Assembly (NCBI GenBank): GCA_949361645.1
Contig: OX442421.1
Coordinates: 10,021,864 to 10,085,863 of the forward strand
Length of the DNA stretch: 64,000 bases
Reading direction: 5' to 3'
Source: Spongilla lacustris
Lineage: Eukaryota > Porifera > Demospongiae > Spongillida > Spongillidae
Part shown: positions 41,312 to 52,872 of the stretch, piece by piece
How positions within the stretch are numbered: position 1 is the stretch's first letter
How the letters are laid out: the number at the start of each line of letters is the position of its first letter
Made by a program: the position numbers and the translations under genes
The notes under the pieces: generated by a model
Told to the model about the DNA's origin: nothing
Database searches by the model: none
Seen by the model: only the letters and a program-made list of their open reading frames with translations

Positions 41312-41903
41312 ATGGGAGTTGACGTAAAGACAACTAAGGAAGGAGATGGTGAGCTAAGGGTTTTTGTAGGTAAGATTTAAGAAACTCATTTTAGGAAAAA
41401 CGAAGCCCAAAGTAGGACAAACTGTTACTGTTCACTACGTTGGTAAGTACTGGTAGTTGAAAATGTACGGGCGCTGGAATAAAGCCACAATACCCACGAC
41501 TTGACAAGGTACTCTAACCAACGGAACTAAGTTCGACTCCTCTCGCGACAAAAAGAAGCCCTTCAGGTTTAAACTTGGAATGGGAGAGGTGATTCGGGGT
41601 AAGTCGTGTGCATGTGGATGCGAAATATTACTAGTGGTGTCTGATATACGCATGCTATTTCCTGTTCTCATTCTTACCTACACCATTCTTGGTTAAGGAT
41701 GGGATGAAGGTGTTGCACAAGTAAGTGTCCAGTTAAGATAATTTATGTTCTGAATTTACTTTTTAAAATTACAGATGACAGTGGGACAGATAGCAAAGTT
41801 GACCATCTCATCGGACTTAGCTTATGGCGCAAGTGGTGTACCTGGAGTTATTCCCCCCAACGCCACACTCGTCTTTGAAGTGGAATTGCTGAAAGTAGAG
41901 TAG
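41312..41903 (+). CDS. FKBP1A: FKBP12-type peptidyl-prolyl isomerase
   Basis: FKBP12 is a single-domain prolyl isomerase that binds FK506/rapamycin. Five short exons encode [49 protein letters not shown] followed by [17 protein letters not shown], and [20 protein letters not shown] followed by [19 protein letters not shown] and KVE stop. The spliced length is about 108 residues, exactly the FKBP12 size. The pocket residues Tyr (VHYVG), Phe/Asp (KFDSS), Val-Ile (GEVIRGW) and Tyr (AYGA) are present. There is no signal peptide and no ER-retention tail, so it is cytosolic. The stop lies only 76 bp before the start of the next gene. Confidence 0.97.
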
Positions 41904-41979
41904 TCCGCACTTTGGGGGTTTCCATTTGTCCATGTATTTTAATATAATAGGTGTGCTTTGTATAGAAATTAATGCCAGA

Positions 41980-44900
41980 ATGGCGGTCAGTTCAAGCTTC
42001 TTAAAGGTATTTGCGCAAGCGGAATTGGAAGAAAGCATCATTCCAATTATTGAAGGCAAGTACGCTATTCGCGAAATAAGGTATCATTCGCGTTGTAATA
42101 GGGCAGACTATCGTTGGAAGGGGCCAGGACTGCGGTACGGGTATTATACCTTCGAAAGGCCTCTCTCGGCATCACGTGGAGATTCTTGTTGACGGCTCTG
42201 AACACTTTATTAAGGACCTCGGCAGCCGGAACAAGACATACAGGTTTAAGGTTGGTGATACTAGTACCATGGAAACCGCATTAGTTTTGCTAACGACAAC
42301 GTAGTGGCCTTTAGTGACGGCCTTAGGCTACGTAGGTGTACATTTTAGTGACCTCGTTTAAAATATTTCCAGCACCAGCTACGACCGCACGTTTATTACG
42401 AGCTAGGAAACAATACGGAACTTCATCTAGCCAATGTGAAGTGCCAGTACATCATAGCGGGCCTTGGTTTGGAAAACCCTACAACTGCCCATCTTGCAGC
42501 AGCAGAAGGTGAAAAGCATTTGAATGGAGATGAACAGACCTTAGGGCTGGAAGATAGTGACCAGAGCACGGTGAATGGAGGAGATGGTGAAGAGATGGTT
42601 GAGAAAGATGAGGCAGTATGTAGAAATGATATTGAACCTACCCAGCCGTACTTTGCTGGGGGGACTGGGGAGGAGGAGCACATTGAATATGAAAACACAG
42701 TTCCTTACAAAGAAGAAGGTATTGTGATCACGGTTATATGTATTGTGATCACGGTTATATGTATTGTGATCACGGTTATATGTATTGGTGTTACTACAGT
42801 TCTTTGCAGGTAGTGACAACGATGAAGACATCAGCAGTATCCACTCCTCTCCAATCCTTGGTGGAAAGCCAACTTCAATCAACCAGCAAGGTGTGTGATG
42901 TGTGTTGTGTATGTTCCTTCACTTGTGTTGTGACTGTATGGCAGTGTCATTTGCAAATAATTTCAGGTACTCAAGGTATCAAGGCTGGATGCCATAGGGT
43001 ATCCTTTGGACCAGCTGTATGCAGTGCTGAGGAGGAAGACACTGACTCTCAGGATGATGCTGGGTCAAGCAGCCATGCTCCTTTAGCGGACACATCTCTG
43101 GCTGTTAGCACATCAGATGCTGTTGACAAGAGTGCTGAAACATCAGTCAGTAAGCATGCCTTTGAACTGGACAGTTCAATTAATGGTCAGACCATCCCTG
43201 TGGTGGGTACTTCATATGATGGTCAGACTGTCCCTGTGGTGGACACCTCATTTGATGGTCAGACCATCCCTGTGGTGGACACCTCATTTGATGGTCAGAC
43301 CATCCCTGTGGTGGGTACTTCATATGATGGTCAGACCATCCCTGTGGTGGACACTTCATTTGATGGTCAGACCATCCCTGTGGTGGACACCTCATTTGAT
43401 GGTCAGACCATCCCTGTGGTGGGTACTTCATATGATGGTCAGACCATCCCTGTGGTGGACACTTCATTTGATGGTCAGACCATCCCTGTGGTGGACACTT
43501 CATTTGATGGTCAGACCATCCCTGTGGTGGATACTTCATATGATGGCCAGGCCGTCCCTGTTGGTCATGGCTGCACAATTCCTGATGATAACAGAACCAC
43601 TACCTCTCAGTACAAAGGCTGTGATGAACAAGAAGGGAAGAAGAAGAGTGACGAATGGGGCAAACAAGTGGGCAGTTCAGAGCAGCAAACTGCTCTGTTT
43701 GGACAAACGGTTGCATATGACCTGGTTGATAACACGGGGGAGCCCACTGTGGCATACAACCTTGCTATTGATGAGACAGAAGAAGATTCAAAGGACGGGA
43801 AAGACATATCTTGTGTCCTTTTTTCGGAGCAAGAAAGCAGTCCTCTTGTGCAAGATGTGCCAGTTGTGCCCGCACAGTGCAATATCCGGAATGTAGACAG
43901 TCAGCACAAAGGTGTATGCCAGGATCAGAAGGATGGCAACCCAAAGGATCAGAAGGATGGCAGCCCAAAGGATCAGAAGGATGGCAGCCCAAAGGATCAG
44001 AAGGATGGCAGCCCAAAGGATCAGAAGGATGGCAGCCCAAAGGATCAGAAGGATGGCAGCCCAAAGGATCAGAAGGATGGCAGCCCAAAGGATCAGAAGG
44101 ATGGCAGCCCAAAGGATCAGAAGGATGGCAACCCAAAGGATCAGAAGGATGGCAGCCCAAAGGATCAGAAGGATACCAGTCTAATCCCTCAGCAGGCTAA
44201 CTCTCAGGATAGTAGTCCTGTCCCTGTGGAAGCTAACCCCTCCACGGATGTTGCTGACTTGAAAGGGGCCAAAATGGGAGTACATGATGACTCCAGTGAT
44301 GACTTTACTTCTCTTATTCCATCAGTTGCTAGGGGAAGGTACAGCAAACAGAAAGTTAACACACTGTTGAAGGAAAGAGGCAAAGCTGCAAGGAGAAAAG
44401 GCAGTAAAGCAGCAGGGTCTAGTGATGAGGAAGTGAAGAATGGCAGCTCTGTTCAGCCATCACTGGTGGATAAAGGCAGACGAGGAAAGAAGGCTTCTGT
44501 GAAAGCGAGTAGTTCTGTTGCTGAGCCTGATGAGAGCATGGTCGAACAGCCAACAGTTGTAGCTGAACCATCACTGGTGGATAAAGGCAGACGAGGAAAG
44601 AAGGCTTCTGTGAAAGCGAGTAGTTCTGTTGCTGAGCCTGATGAGAGCATGGTCGAACAGCCAACAGTTGTAGCTGAACCATCACTGGTGGATAAAGGCA
44701 GACGAGGAAAGAAGGCTTCTGTGAAAGCGAGTAGTTCTGTTGCTGAGCCTGATGAGAGCATGGTCGAACAGCCAACAGTTGTAGCTGAACCATCACTGGT
44801 GGATAAAGGCAGACGAGGAAAGAAGGCTTCTGTGAAAGCGAGTAGTTCTGTTGCTGAGCCTGATGAGAGCATGGTCGAACAGCCAACAGTTGTAGCTAAA

Positions 44901-47900
44901 CCATCACTGGTGGATAAAGGCAGACGAGGAAAGAAGGCTTCTGTGAAAGCGAGTAGTTCTGTTGCTGAGCCTGATGAGAGCATGGTCGAACAGCCAACAG
45001 TTGTAGCTGAACCATCACTGGTGGATAAAGGCAGACGAGGAAAGAAGGCTTCTGTGAAAGCGAGTAGTTCTATTGCTGAGCCTGATGAGAGCAAGGTCGA
45101 ACAGCCAACAGTTGTAGCTGAACCATCACTGGTGGATAAAGGCAGACGAGGAAAGAAGGCTTCTGTGAAAGCGAGTAGTTCTGTTGCTGAGCCTGATGAG
45201 AGCAAGGTCGAACAGCCCACAGCTGAACCATCATTGGTGGATGGATTCTTGCAGGAGAGCGGCCCTGTTGCTGAGACTATTAAAGTCACCACTGGTGAAC
45301 ATGCTAAAGTTGTTGAGGGAAGCAAACAGTCAGAACTCAAATCACCACAATTGGAAGGTGATGTACACAAGTCACTGAATGAAAGATCAACTGATGATAA
45401 GTCTTCTCCTCCTCCTTCATCCTCTTCATCAACTTGTTCATTGGTTCCTTCTGTAAGTGGAAGCTCCAAAGGAAGCCATACCTCTGCAAGGCTGCCTGCC
45501 AGAGCAAAGGTATTCTGTCATGTCATGGTGGTAATGTGTAGTATGTGAAGGGGTGGACTGGGGGGTGGGGTGGTTAGTACTGGGTGTGGGGTGGGGTAGT
45601 AAGGGGTTATTACTGGGTGTGGGGTGGGGTAGTAAGGGGTTAGTACTGGGTGTGGGGTGGGGTAGTAAGGGGTTAGTACTGGGTGTGGGGTGGGGTAGTA
45701 AGGGGTTAGTACTGGGTGTGGGGTGGGGTAGTAAGGGGTTAGTACTGGGTGTGGGGTGGGGTAGTAAGGGGTTAGTACTGGGTGTGGGGGTGGATAGTGG
45801 ATTAGGTATGGGAAGTACTCCCCATACCTAATTCACTGGAATGGGCAAGGGAAAGGTTATGGAAATGAATGAAGTAGTGTGACCACCAAATAGGCTACTC
45901 CAAGAAGAAGTGTAAAGCCATCACTTAATTTAGAAGGTGAGTGAGTGTGAGGTAGCCACTTGGTGCATAATACCATTTCACTTCCCTTACAAGGCACCCC
46001 TAGTCTTCGTCCAAAGTGTTCAGTGGAGACAGAAAAACCTCGTGTCCTGTTTACAGGGATAGTGTACCAGGAGGGAGAGCAGATAGTGAAGGACCTGGGA
46101 GGACAGCTGGTGGAGTCTGTATATGAGTGTACACACTTAGTCACTGACAAGGTTAGTGCATATATGGTATGGGAGATATGGTTGATGTGTGTATGGGCAG
46201 GGGACATACTTATAACAGTGCACCAGTGTAGGGGACATACTTATGTCAGTGCACCAGTGTAGGGCACATACTTATATTAGTTCTTTTACTGAAGATGGTG
46301 CGGACTGTCAAGTTGCTGTGTTGTTTATCACGAGGATGCCACATTGTTAACTCACGCTGGCTGGACCAGTGTCAACAACAGGGCATATTTTTGCCAGCTG
46401 AAGGATTTCTACTTAAGGACAGGACTGCAGAGCGTCAACATAATTTTTCATTACAAAGGTGATTGTCTGCTTTGGTCCTGGGATGCATGGATGTTTTGTC
46501 TGAACCAGACCTTGCACCTGGCAGGCTGGTTGCAGCTACTGGGTTAAAGGGGACGATGTGGAAACCTCCCTCCCATAATGAGTGCGCATGTGCATGTTTG
46601 TGTATGCTTGTGTATGTGTGTAGTGTGCTTGTGTAGTGTGTGTATGTGTGTATGCTTGTGTAGTGTGTGTAGTGTGTGTATGTGTGTATGCTTGTGTAGT
46701 GTGTGTGTATGCTTGTGTAGTGTGTGTATGCTTGTGTAGTGTGTATGTTTGTGTATGCTTGTGCATGCTTGTGTAGTGTGTGCATGTTTGTGTAGTGTGT
46801 ATGCTTGTGTAGTGTGTATATGTGTGTATGCTTGTGTAGTGTGTGTATGTGTGTATGCTTGTGTAGTGTGTGTAGTGTGTGTATGCTTGTGTAGTGTGTG
46901 TATGTGTGTATGCTTGTGTAGTGTGTGTATGTGTGTATGCTTGTGTAGTGTGTGTATGTGTGTATGCTTGTGTAGTGTGTGTATGTGTGTATGCTTGTGT
47001 AGTGTGTGTATGTGTATGTTTGTTGTGTGTGTATGCTTGTGTAGTGTGTGTATGCTTGTGTAGTGTGTATGTGTGTATGTTTGTGTAGTGTGTGTATGCT
47101 TGTGTAGTGTGTGTATGCTTGTGTAGTGTGTGTATGTGTGTATGCTTGTGTAGTGTGTGTATGTGTGTATGCTTGTGTAGTGTGTGTATGTGTGTATGCT
47201 TGTGTAGTGTGTGTATGTGTATGTTTGTTGTGTGTGTATGCTTGTGTAGTGTGTGTATGTGTGTATGCTTGTGTAGTGTGTAGTGTGCGTGTATGCTTGT
47301 GTAGTGTGTGTATGTGTGTATGCTTGTGTAGTGTGTGCATGTTTGTGTAGTGTGTGCATGTTTGTGTAGTGTGTATGCTTGTGTAGTGTGTATATGTGTG
47401 TATGCTTGTGTAGTGTGTGTATGTGTGTATGCTTGTGTAGTGTGTGTATGTGTGTATGCTTGTGTAGTGTGTGTATGCTTGTGTAGTGTGTGTATGCTTG
47501 TGTAGTGTGTGTATGTGTGTATGCTTGTGTAGTGTGTGTATGTTTGTGTAGTGTGTGTATGCTTGTGTAGTGTGTGTATGCTTGTGTAGTGTGTGTGTGT
47601 GTATGCTTGTGTAGTGTGTGTATGTGTGTATGCTTGTGTAGTGTGTGTATGTGTGTATGCTTGTGTAGTGTGTGTATGTGTATGTTTGTTGTGTGTGTAT
47701 GCTTGTGTAGTGTGTGTATGTGTGTATGCTTGTGTAGTGTGTAGTGTGCGTGTATGCTTGTGTAGTGTGTGTATGTGTGTATGCTTGTGTAGTGTGTGTA
47801 TGCTTGTGTAGTGTGTGTATGTGTGTATGCTTGTGTAGTGTGTGTATGTTTGTGTAGTGTGTGTATGCTTGTGTAGTGTGTGTATGCTTGTGTAGTGTGT

Positions 47901-50900
47901 ATGCTTGTGTAGTGTGTGTATGTGTGTATGCTTGTGTAGTGTGTGTATGTGTGTATGCTTGTGTAGTGTGTGTATGTGTATGTTTGTTGTGTGTGTATGC
48001 TTGTGTAGTGTGTGTATGTGTGTATGCTTGTGTAGTGTGTAGTGTGCGTGTATGCTTGTGTAGTGTGTGTATGTGTGTATGCTTGTGTAGTGTGTGTGTA
48101 TGCTTGTGTATGCTTGTGTAGTGTGTGTATGCTTGTGTAGTGTGTGCATGCTTGTGTAGTGTGTGTATGCTTGTGTAGTGTGTGCATGCTTGTATAGTGT
48201 GTGCATGTGTGTATGTTTGTGTAGTGTGTATGCTTGTGTAGTGTGTAGTGTGTGTATGCTTGTGTAGTGTGTGTATGCTGTGTATGCTTGTGTAGTGTGT
48301 GTATGCTGTGTATGCTTGTGTAGTGTGTGTATGCTTGTGTAGTGTGTGTATGCTTGTGTAGTGTGTGTATGCTTGTGTAGTGTGTGCATGCTTGTATAGT
48401 GTGTGCATGTGTGTATGTTTGTGTAGTGTGTATGCTTGTGTAGTGTGTATGCTTGTGTAGTGTGTAGTGTGTGTATGCTTGTGTAGTGTGTGTATGCTGT
48501 GTATGCTTGTGTAGTGTGTGTATGCTTGTGTAGTGTGTGTATGCTTGTGTAGTGTGTGTATGCTTGTGTAGTGTGTGTATGTTTGTGTAGTGTGTGTATG
48601 CTTGTGTAGTGTGTGTATGTGTATGTTTGTGTAGTGTGTGTATGCTTGTGTAGTGTGTGTATGCTTGTGTAGTGTGTGTATGCTTGTGTAGTGTGTGTAT
48701 GCTTGTGTAGTGTGTGTATGCTTGTGTAGTGTGTGTATGTGTGTATGCTTGTGTAGTGTGTGTATGTGTGTATGCTTGTGTAGTGTGTGTATGTGTGTAT
48801 GCTTGTGTTGTGTGTGTATGCTTGTGTAGTGTGTGTATGCTTGTGTAGTGTGTATGCTTGTGTAGTGTGTGTATGCTTGTGTAGTGTGTGTATGTGTGTA
48901 TGTTTGTGTAGTGTGTGTATGCTTGTGTAGTGTGTGCATGTGTGTATGCTTGTGTAGTGTGTGTATGTGTATGCTTGTGTAGTGTGTATGCTTGTGTAGT
49001 GTGTGTATGCTTGTGTAGTGTGTGTATGCTTGTGTAGTGTGTGTATGCTTGTGTAGTGTGTGTATGCTTGTGTAGTGTGTGTATGCTTGTGTAGTGTGTG
49101 TATGCTTGTGTAGTGTGTGTATGCTTGTGTAGTGTGTGTATGCTTGTGTAGTGTGTATGTTTGTAGTGTGTGTATGCTTGTGTAGTGTGTGTATGTGTGT
49201 ATGTTTGTGTAGTGTGTGCATGCTTGTGTAGTGTGTGTATGCTTGTGTAGTGTGTGTATGTTTGTGTAGTGTGTGTATGCTTGTGTAGTGTGTGCATGTG
49301 TGTATGCTTGTGTAGTGTGTGTATGTGTATGCTTGTGTAGTGTGTATGCTTGTGTAGTGTGTGTATGCTTGTGTAGTGTGTGTATGCTTGTGTAGTGTGT
49401 GTATGCTTGTGTATGCTTGTGTAGTGTGTGTATGCTTGTGTAGTGTGTATGTTTGTGTAGTGTGTGTATGCTTGTGTAGTGTGTGTATGTTTGCGTAGTG
49501 TGTGTATGCTTGTGTAGTGTGTGTATGTGTGTATGCTTGTGTAGTGTGTGTATGCTTGTGTAGTGTGTGTATGTTTGTGTAGTGTGTGTATGTGTGTATG
49601 TTTGTGTAGTGTGTGTATGTGTGTATGCTTGTGTATGCTTGTGTAGTGTGTGTATGCTTGTGTAGTGTGTGTATGTGTGTATGCTTGTGTAGTGTGTGTA
49701 TGTGTGTATGTTTGTGTAGTGTGTGTATGTGTGTATGCTTGTGTATGTTTGTGTAGTGTGTGTATGCTTGTGTAGTGTGTGTATGCTTGTGTAGTGTGTG
49801 TATGCTTGTGTAGTGTGTGTATGCTTGTGTAGTGTGTGTATGCTTGTGTAGTGTGTGTATGTGTGTATGCTTGTGTAGTGTGTGTATGTGTGTATGCTTG
49901 TGTAGTGTGTGTATGTGTGTATGCTTGTGTTGTGTGTGTATGCTTGTGTAGTGTGTGTATGCTTGTGTAGTGTGTATGCTTGTGTAGTGTGTGTATGCTT
50001 GTGTAGTGTGTGTATGTGTGTATGTTTGTGTAGTGTGTGTATGCTTGTGTAGTGTGTGCATGTGTGTATGCTTGTGTAGTGTGTGTATGTGTATGCTTGT
50101 GTAGTGTGTATGCTTGTGTAGTGTGTGTATGCTTGTGTAGTGTGTGTATGCTTGTGTAGTGTGTGTATGCTTGTGTAGTGTGTGTATGCTTGTGTAGTGT
50201 GTGTATGCTTGTGTAGTGTGTGTATGCTTGTGTAGTGTGTGTATGCTTGTGTAGTGTGTGTATGCTTGTGTAGTGTGTATGTTTGTGTAGTGTGTGTATG
50301 CTTGTGTAGTGTGTGTATGTGTGTATGTTTGTGTAGTGTGTGCATGCTTGTGTAGTGTGTGTATGCTTGTGTAGTGTGTGTATGTTTGTGTAGTGTGTGT
50401 ATGCTTGTGTAGTGTGTGCATGTGTGTATGCTTGTGTAGTGTGTGTATGTGTATGCTTGTGTAGTGTGTATGCTTGTGTAGTGTGTGTATGCTTGTGTAG
50501 TGTGTGTATGCTTGTGTAGTGTGTGTATGCTTGTGTATGCTTGTGTAGTGTGTGTATGCTTGTGTAGTGTGTATGTTTGTGTAGTGTGTGTATGCTTGTG
50601 TAGTGTGTGTATGTTTGTGTAGTGTGTGTATGCTTGTGTAGTGTGTGTATGTGTGTATGCTTGTGTAGTGTGTGTATGCTTGTGTAGTGTGTGTATGTTT
50701 GTGTAGTGTGTGTATGTGTGTATGTTTGTGTAGTGTGTGTATGTGTGTATGCTTGTGTATGCTTGTGTAGTGTGTGTATGCTTGTGTAGTGTGTGTATGT
50801 GTGTATGCTTGTGTAGTGTGTGTATGTGTGTATGTTTGTGTAGTGTGTGTATGTGTGTATGCTTGTGTATGCTTGTGTAGTGTGTGTATGCTTGTGTAGT

Positions 50901-52622
50901 GTGTGTATGCTTGTGTAGTGTGTGTATGCTTGTGTAGTGTGTGTATGCTTGTGTAGTGTGTGTATGCTTGTGTATGCTTGTGTAGTGTGTGTATGCTTGT
51001 GTATGCTTGTGTAGTGTGTGTATGCTTGTGTAGTGTGTATGTTTGTGTAGTGTGTGTATGCTTGTGTAGTGTGTGTATGTTTGTGTAGTGTGTGTATGCT
51101 TGTGTAGTGTGTGTATGTGTGTATGCTTGTGTAGTGTGTGTATGCTTGTGTAGTGTGTATGTTTGTGTAGTGTGTGTATGCTTGTGTAGTGTGTGTATGT
51201 TTGTGTAGTGTGTGTATGCTTGTGTAGTGTGTGTATGTGTGTATGCTTGTGTAGTGTGTGTATGTGTGTATGTTTGTGTAGTGTGTGTATGTGTGTATGC
51301 TTGTGTATGCTTGTGTAGTGTGTGTATGCTTGTGTAGTGTGTGTATGTGTATGCTTGTGTAGTGTGTATGCTTGTGTAGTGTGTGTATGCTTGTGTAGTG
51401 TGTGTATGCTTGTGTAGTGTGTGTATGCTTGTGTAGTGTGTGTATGCTTGTGTATGTGTGTAGTGTGCTTGTGTAGTGTGTGTATATTTGTGTAGTGTGT
51501 GTATGCTTGTGTATGTGTGTAGTGTGCTTGTGTAGTGTGTGTATGTGTGTATGTTTGTGTAGTGTGTGCATGCTTGTGTAGTGTGTGTATGCTTGTGTAG
51601 TGTGTGTATGTTTGTGTAGTGTGTGTATGCTTGTGTAGTGTGTGTATGTGTGTATGCTTGTGTAGTGTGTGTATGTGTGTATGCTTGTGTAGTGTGTGCA
51701 TGCTTGTGTAGTGTGTGTATGCTTGTGTAGTGTGTGTATGTGTGTATGCTTGTGTAGTGTATGTATGCTTGTGTAGTGTGTGTATGTGTGTATGCTTGTG
51801 TAGTGTGTGTATGTGTGTATGCTTGTGTAGTGTGTGTATGTGTGTATGCTTGTGTAGTGTGTGCATGCTTGTGTAGTGTGTGTATGCTTGTGTAGTGTGT
51901 GTGTTTGTGTAGTGTGTGTATGCTTGTGTATGTGTGTGTTTGTGTAGTGTGTATGCTTGTGTAGTGTGTGTATGCTTGTGTAGTGTGTGTATGCTTGTGT
52001 AGTGTGTGTATGCTTGTGTAGTGTGTGTATGTTTGTGTAGTGTGTGTATGCTTGTGTAGTGTGTGTATGCTTGTGTAGTGTGTGTATGCTTGTGTGTGTA
52101 TGCTTGTGTAGTGTGTATATGTGTGTATGCTTGTGTAGTGTGTGTGCATGCATACACTTGTGTTTGTATGTTCCAGGTCGCTCCACCAAGCCAGACAATG
52201 CAAACTTCTTGATGGCTACAAGATCTTTTTGACCCCCAATGTTGTGCCGGACAGAGCCTCTCTTTCTGATATTATCAAATGCTCTGGAGGGCAGCTTTTA
52301 GATGCTTTGCCAACTGTCAAAGATGACAGGATATTGGTAGTTTCGTGTGAGCAGGATCTTAGTACCTGTAAGGCTGCGCTGGAAGCTGGCCTGGGTCTAT
52401 ACACACCCGAGTTAATCCTAAGTGGTGCCTTGAGACAAGAGTTTGATGTAAATACGTATCCTTCAACATATGTGTGTATGTATATCTGTGTGTGATATGA
52501 GGTTAAAATTTCTGAATGGTTTTAGTAACATGCTCTCCCAACCAGCAACACCAAGCACAACAGGTGTGAAGAGAAAGGCGGAGCCTTCTGAAGAGGCAAC
52601 AACAAAGAGACGACGAAAGTAA
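41980..52622 (+). CDS. MDC1: MDC1-like DNA damage checkpoint mediator (FHA, repeats, tandem BRCT)
   Basis: MDC1 binds phosphorylated H2AX through its tandem BRCT and recruits ATM, NBS1 and RNF8 to breaks. Exon 1 (41980-42056) starts MAVSSSFLKVFAQAELEE. The FHA domain follows: GQTIVGRGQDCG, KGLSRHHVEILVDGSEHFIK, DLGSRNKTYRFK, then RPHVYYELGNNTELHLANVK. The middle holds three coding arrays (43170-43560, 43922-44172, 44455-45235). BRCT1 starts KPRVLFTGIVYQEGEQIVKD (from about 46030) and ends with VRTVKLLCCLSRG and WLDQCQQQGIFLPAEGF; the exon ends at 46458. After a 5718-bp intron, BRCT2 begins RSLHQARQCKLLDGYKIFL (from 52177) and includes DRILVVSCEQDLSTCKAA. The C-terminus is basic (TKRRRK). Phosphate-binding positions known in human MDC1 (Thr of LFTG, and Arg and Lys of R-TVK) are conserved. 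The first intron seems to use a GC donor. Confidence 0.9.
43170..43560 (+). repeat. In-frame 36-bp coding array in MDC1
   Basis: About eleven copies of a 12-residue unit, (D/G)TS(F/Y)DGQTIPVV, are present. GTSY and DTSF variants alternate in a three-unit pattern (GTSY, DTSF, DTSF), so the array was amplified in 108-bp blocks. Confidence 0.92.
43922..44172 (+). repeat. In-frame 24-bp coding array in MDC1
   Basis: Eleven tandem copies of the octapeptide DQKDG(S/N)PK are almost identical at DNA level. The shadow frames on both strands are also open and should be ignored. Confidence 0.93.
44455..45235 (+). repeat. In-frame 111-bp coding array in MDC1
   Basis: Seven near-identical 37-residue units start at 44457, 44568, 44679, 44790, 44901, 45012 and 45123. 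Each contains SLVDKGRRGKKASVKASSSV and AEPDESMVEQPTVVAE. A basic patch (KGRRGKK) alternates with an acidic, Pro/Thr-containing part. A partial eighth unit follows. Confidence 0.93.
45555..45800 (+). repeat. G-rich 33-bp intronic minisatellite
   Basis: Seven copies of GGGTGTGGGGTGGGGTAGTA plus AGGGGTTAGTACT follow the donor near 45510. Each unit has four runs of three or more G, so the transcript and the + strand could form G-quadruplexes. Confidence 0.9.
46588..52165. repeat. 5.6-kb satellite array, 19-bp unit, inside one MDC1 intron
   Basis: Roughly 290 copies of TGTGTAGTGTGTGTATGCT and a variant with an extra TATGTGTG fill the intron between the two BRCT repeats. Longer-period structure is visible: a rare TTGTGTTGTGTG variant recurs at 48804 and 49926, and the surrounding kilobase matches in order, giving a ~1.12-kb duplication. 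On the left, TTTGTTGTG variants recur at about 47029, 47224, 47695 and 47983. On the minus strand the unit has no stop in any frame, which explains three overlapping ~1,900-codon open frames. Confidence 0.95.
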
Positions 52623-52872
52623 ACATTGCTATCAACATCATGTTCTATTTTTGTATGTGTGCTTTTGTTATGTGATCACATTCAAGCTTACCACTACACC
52701 ATTGTATAAACTAATAGTAGTGAGGGTATGAGAGTATGTATAAGTACGTGTAGCAGGGGGTGGGGCCTCAAGGGGTCTAGTTTGCACCTGCTAGGCAACA
52801 TATACATATATAGGGATGTGTATGTGTACAGGACAGAGGTTTTGATCATTGCAGGACAGTGTACAAATATAC

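Noticed and set aside
42738..42795. Coding start of the long MDC1 ORF at 42738
   Set aside because: This segment is a triplicated GTATTGTGATCACGGTTATA intron repeat. The frame is spliced from GAAG at about 42718 to GTAGTGAC at about 42811.
43117..45469. Alternative-frame and minus-strand ORFs across the MDC1 repeats
   Set aside because: They are shadows of the coding arrays: unit lengths divisible by three keep every frame open if one unit lacks a stop in it.
46435..52203. Three overlapping minus-strand open frames of about 1,900 codons (HTLHKHTHTTQAY-like)
   Set aside because: They arise because the 19-bp satellite unit has no stop codon in any minus-strand frame, and the shift of one base per unit rotates frames without meeting a stop. 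All three frames are open at once, which real genes do not show.
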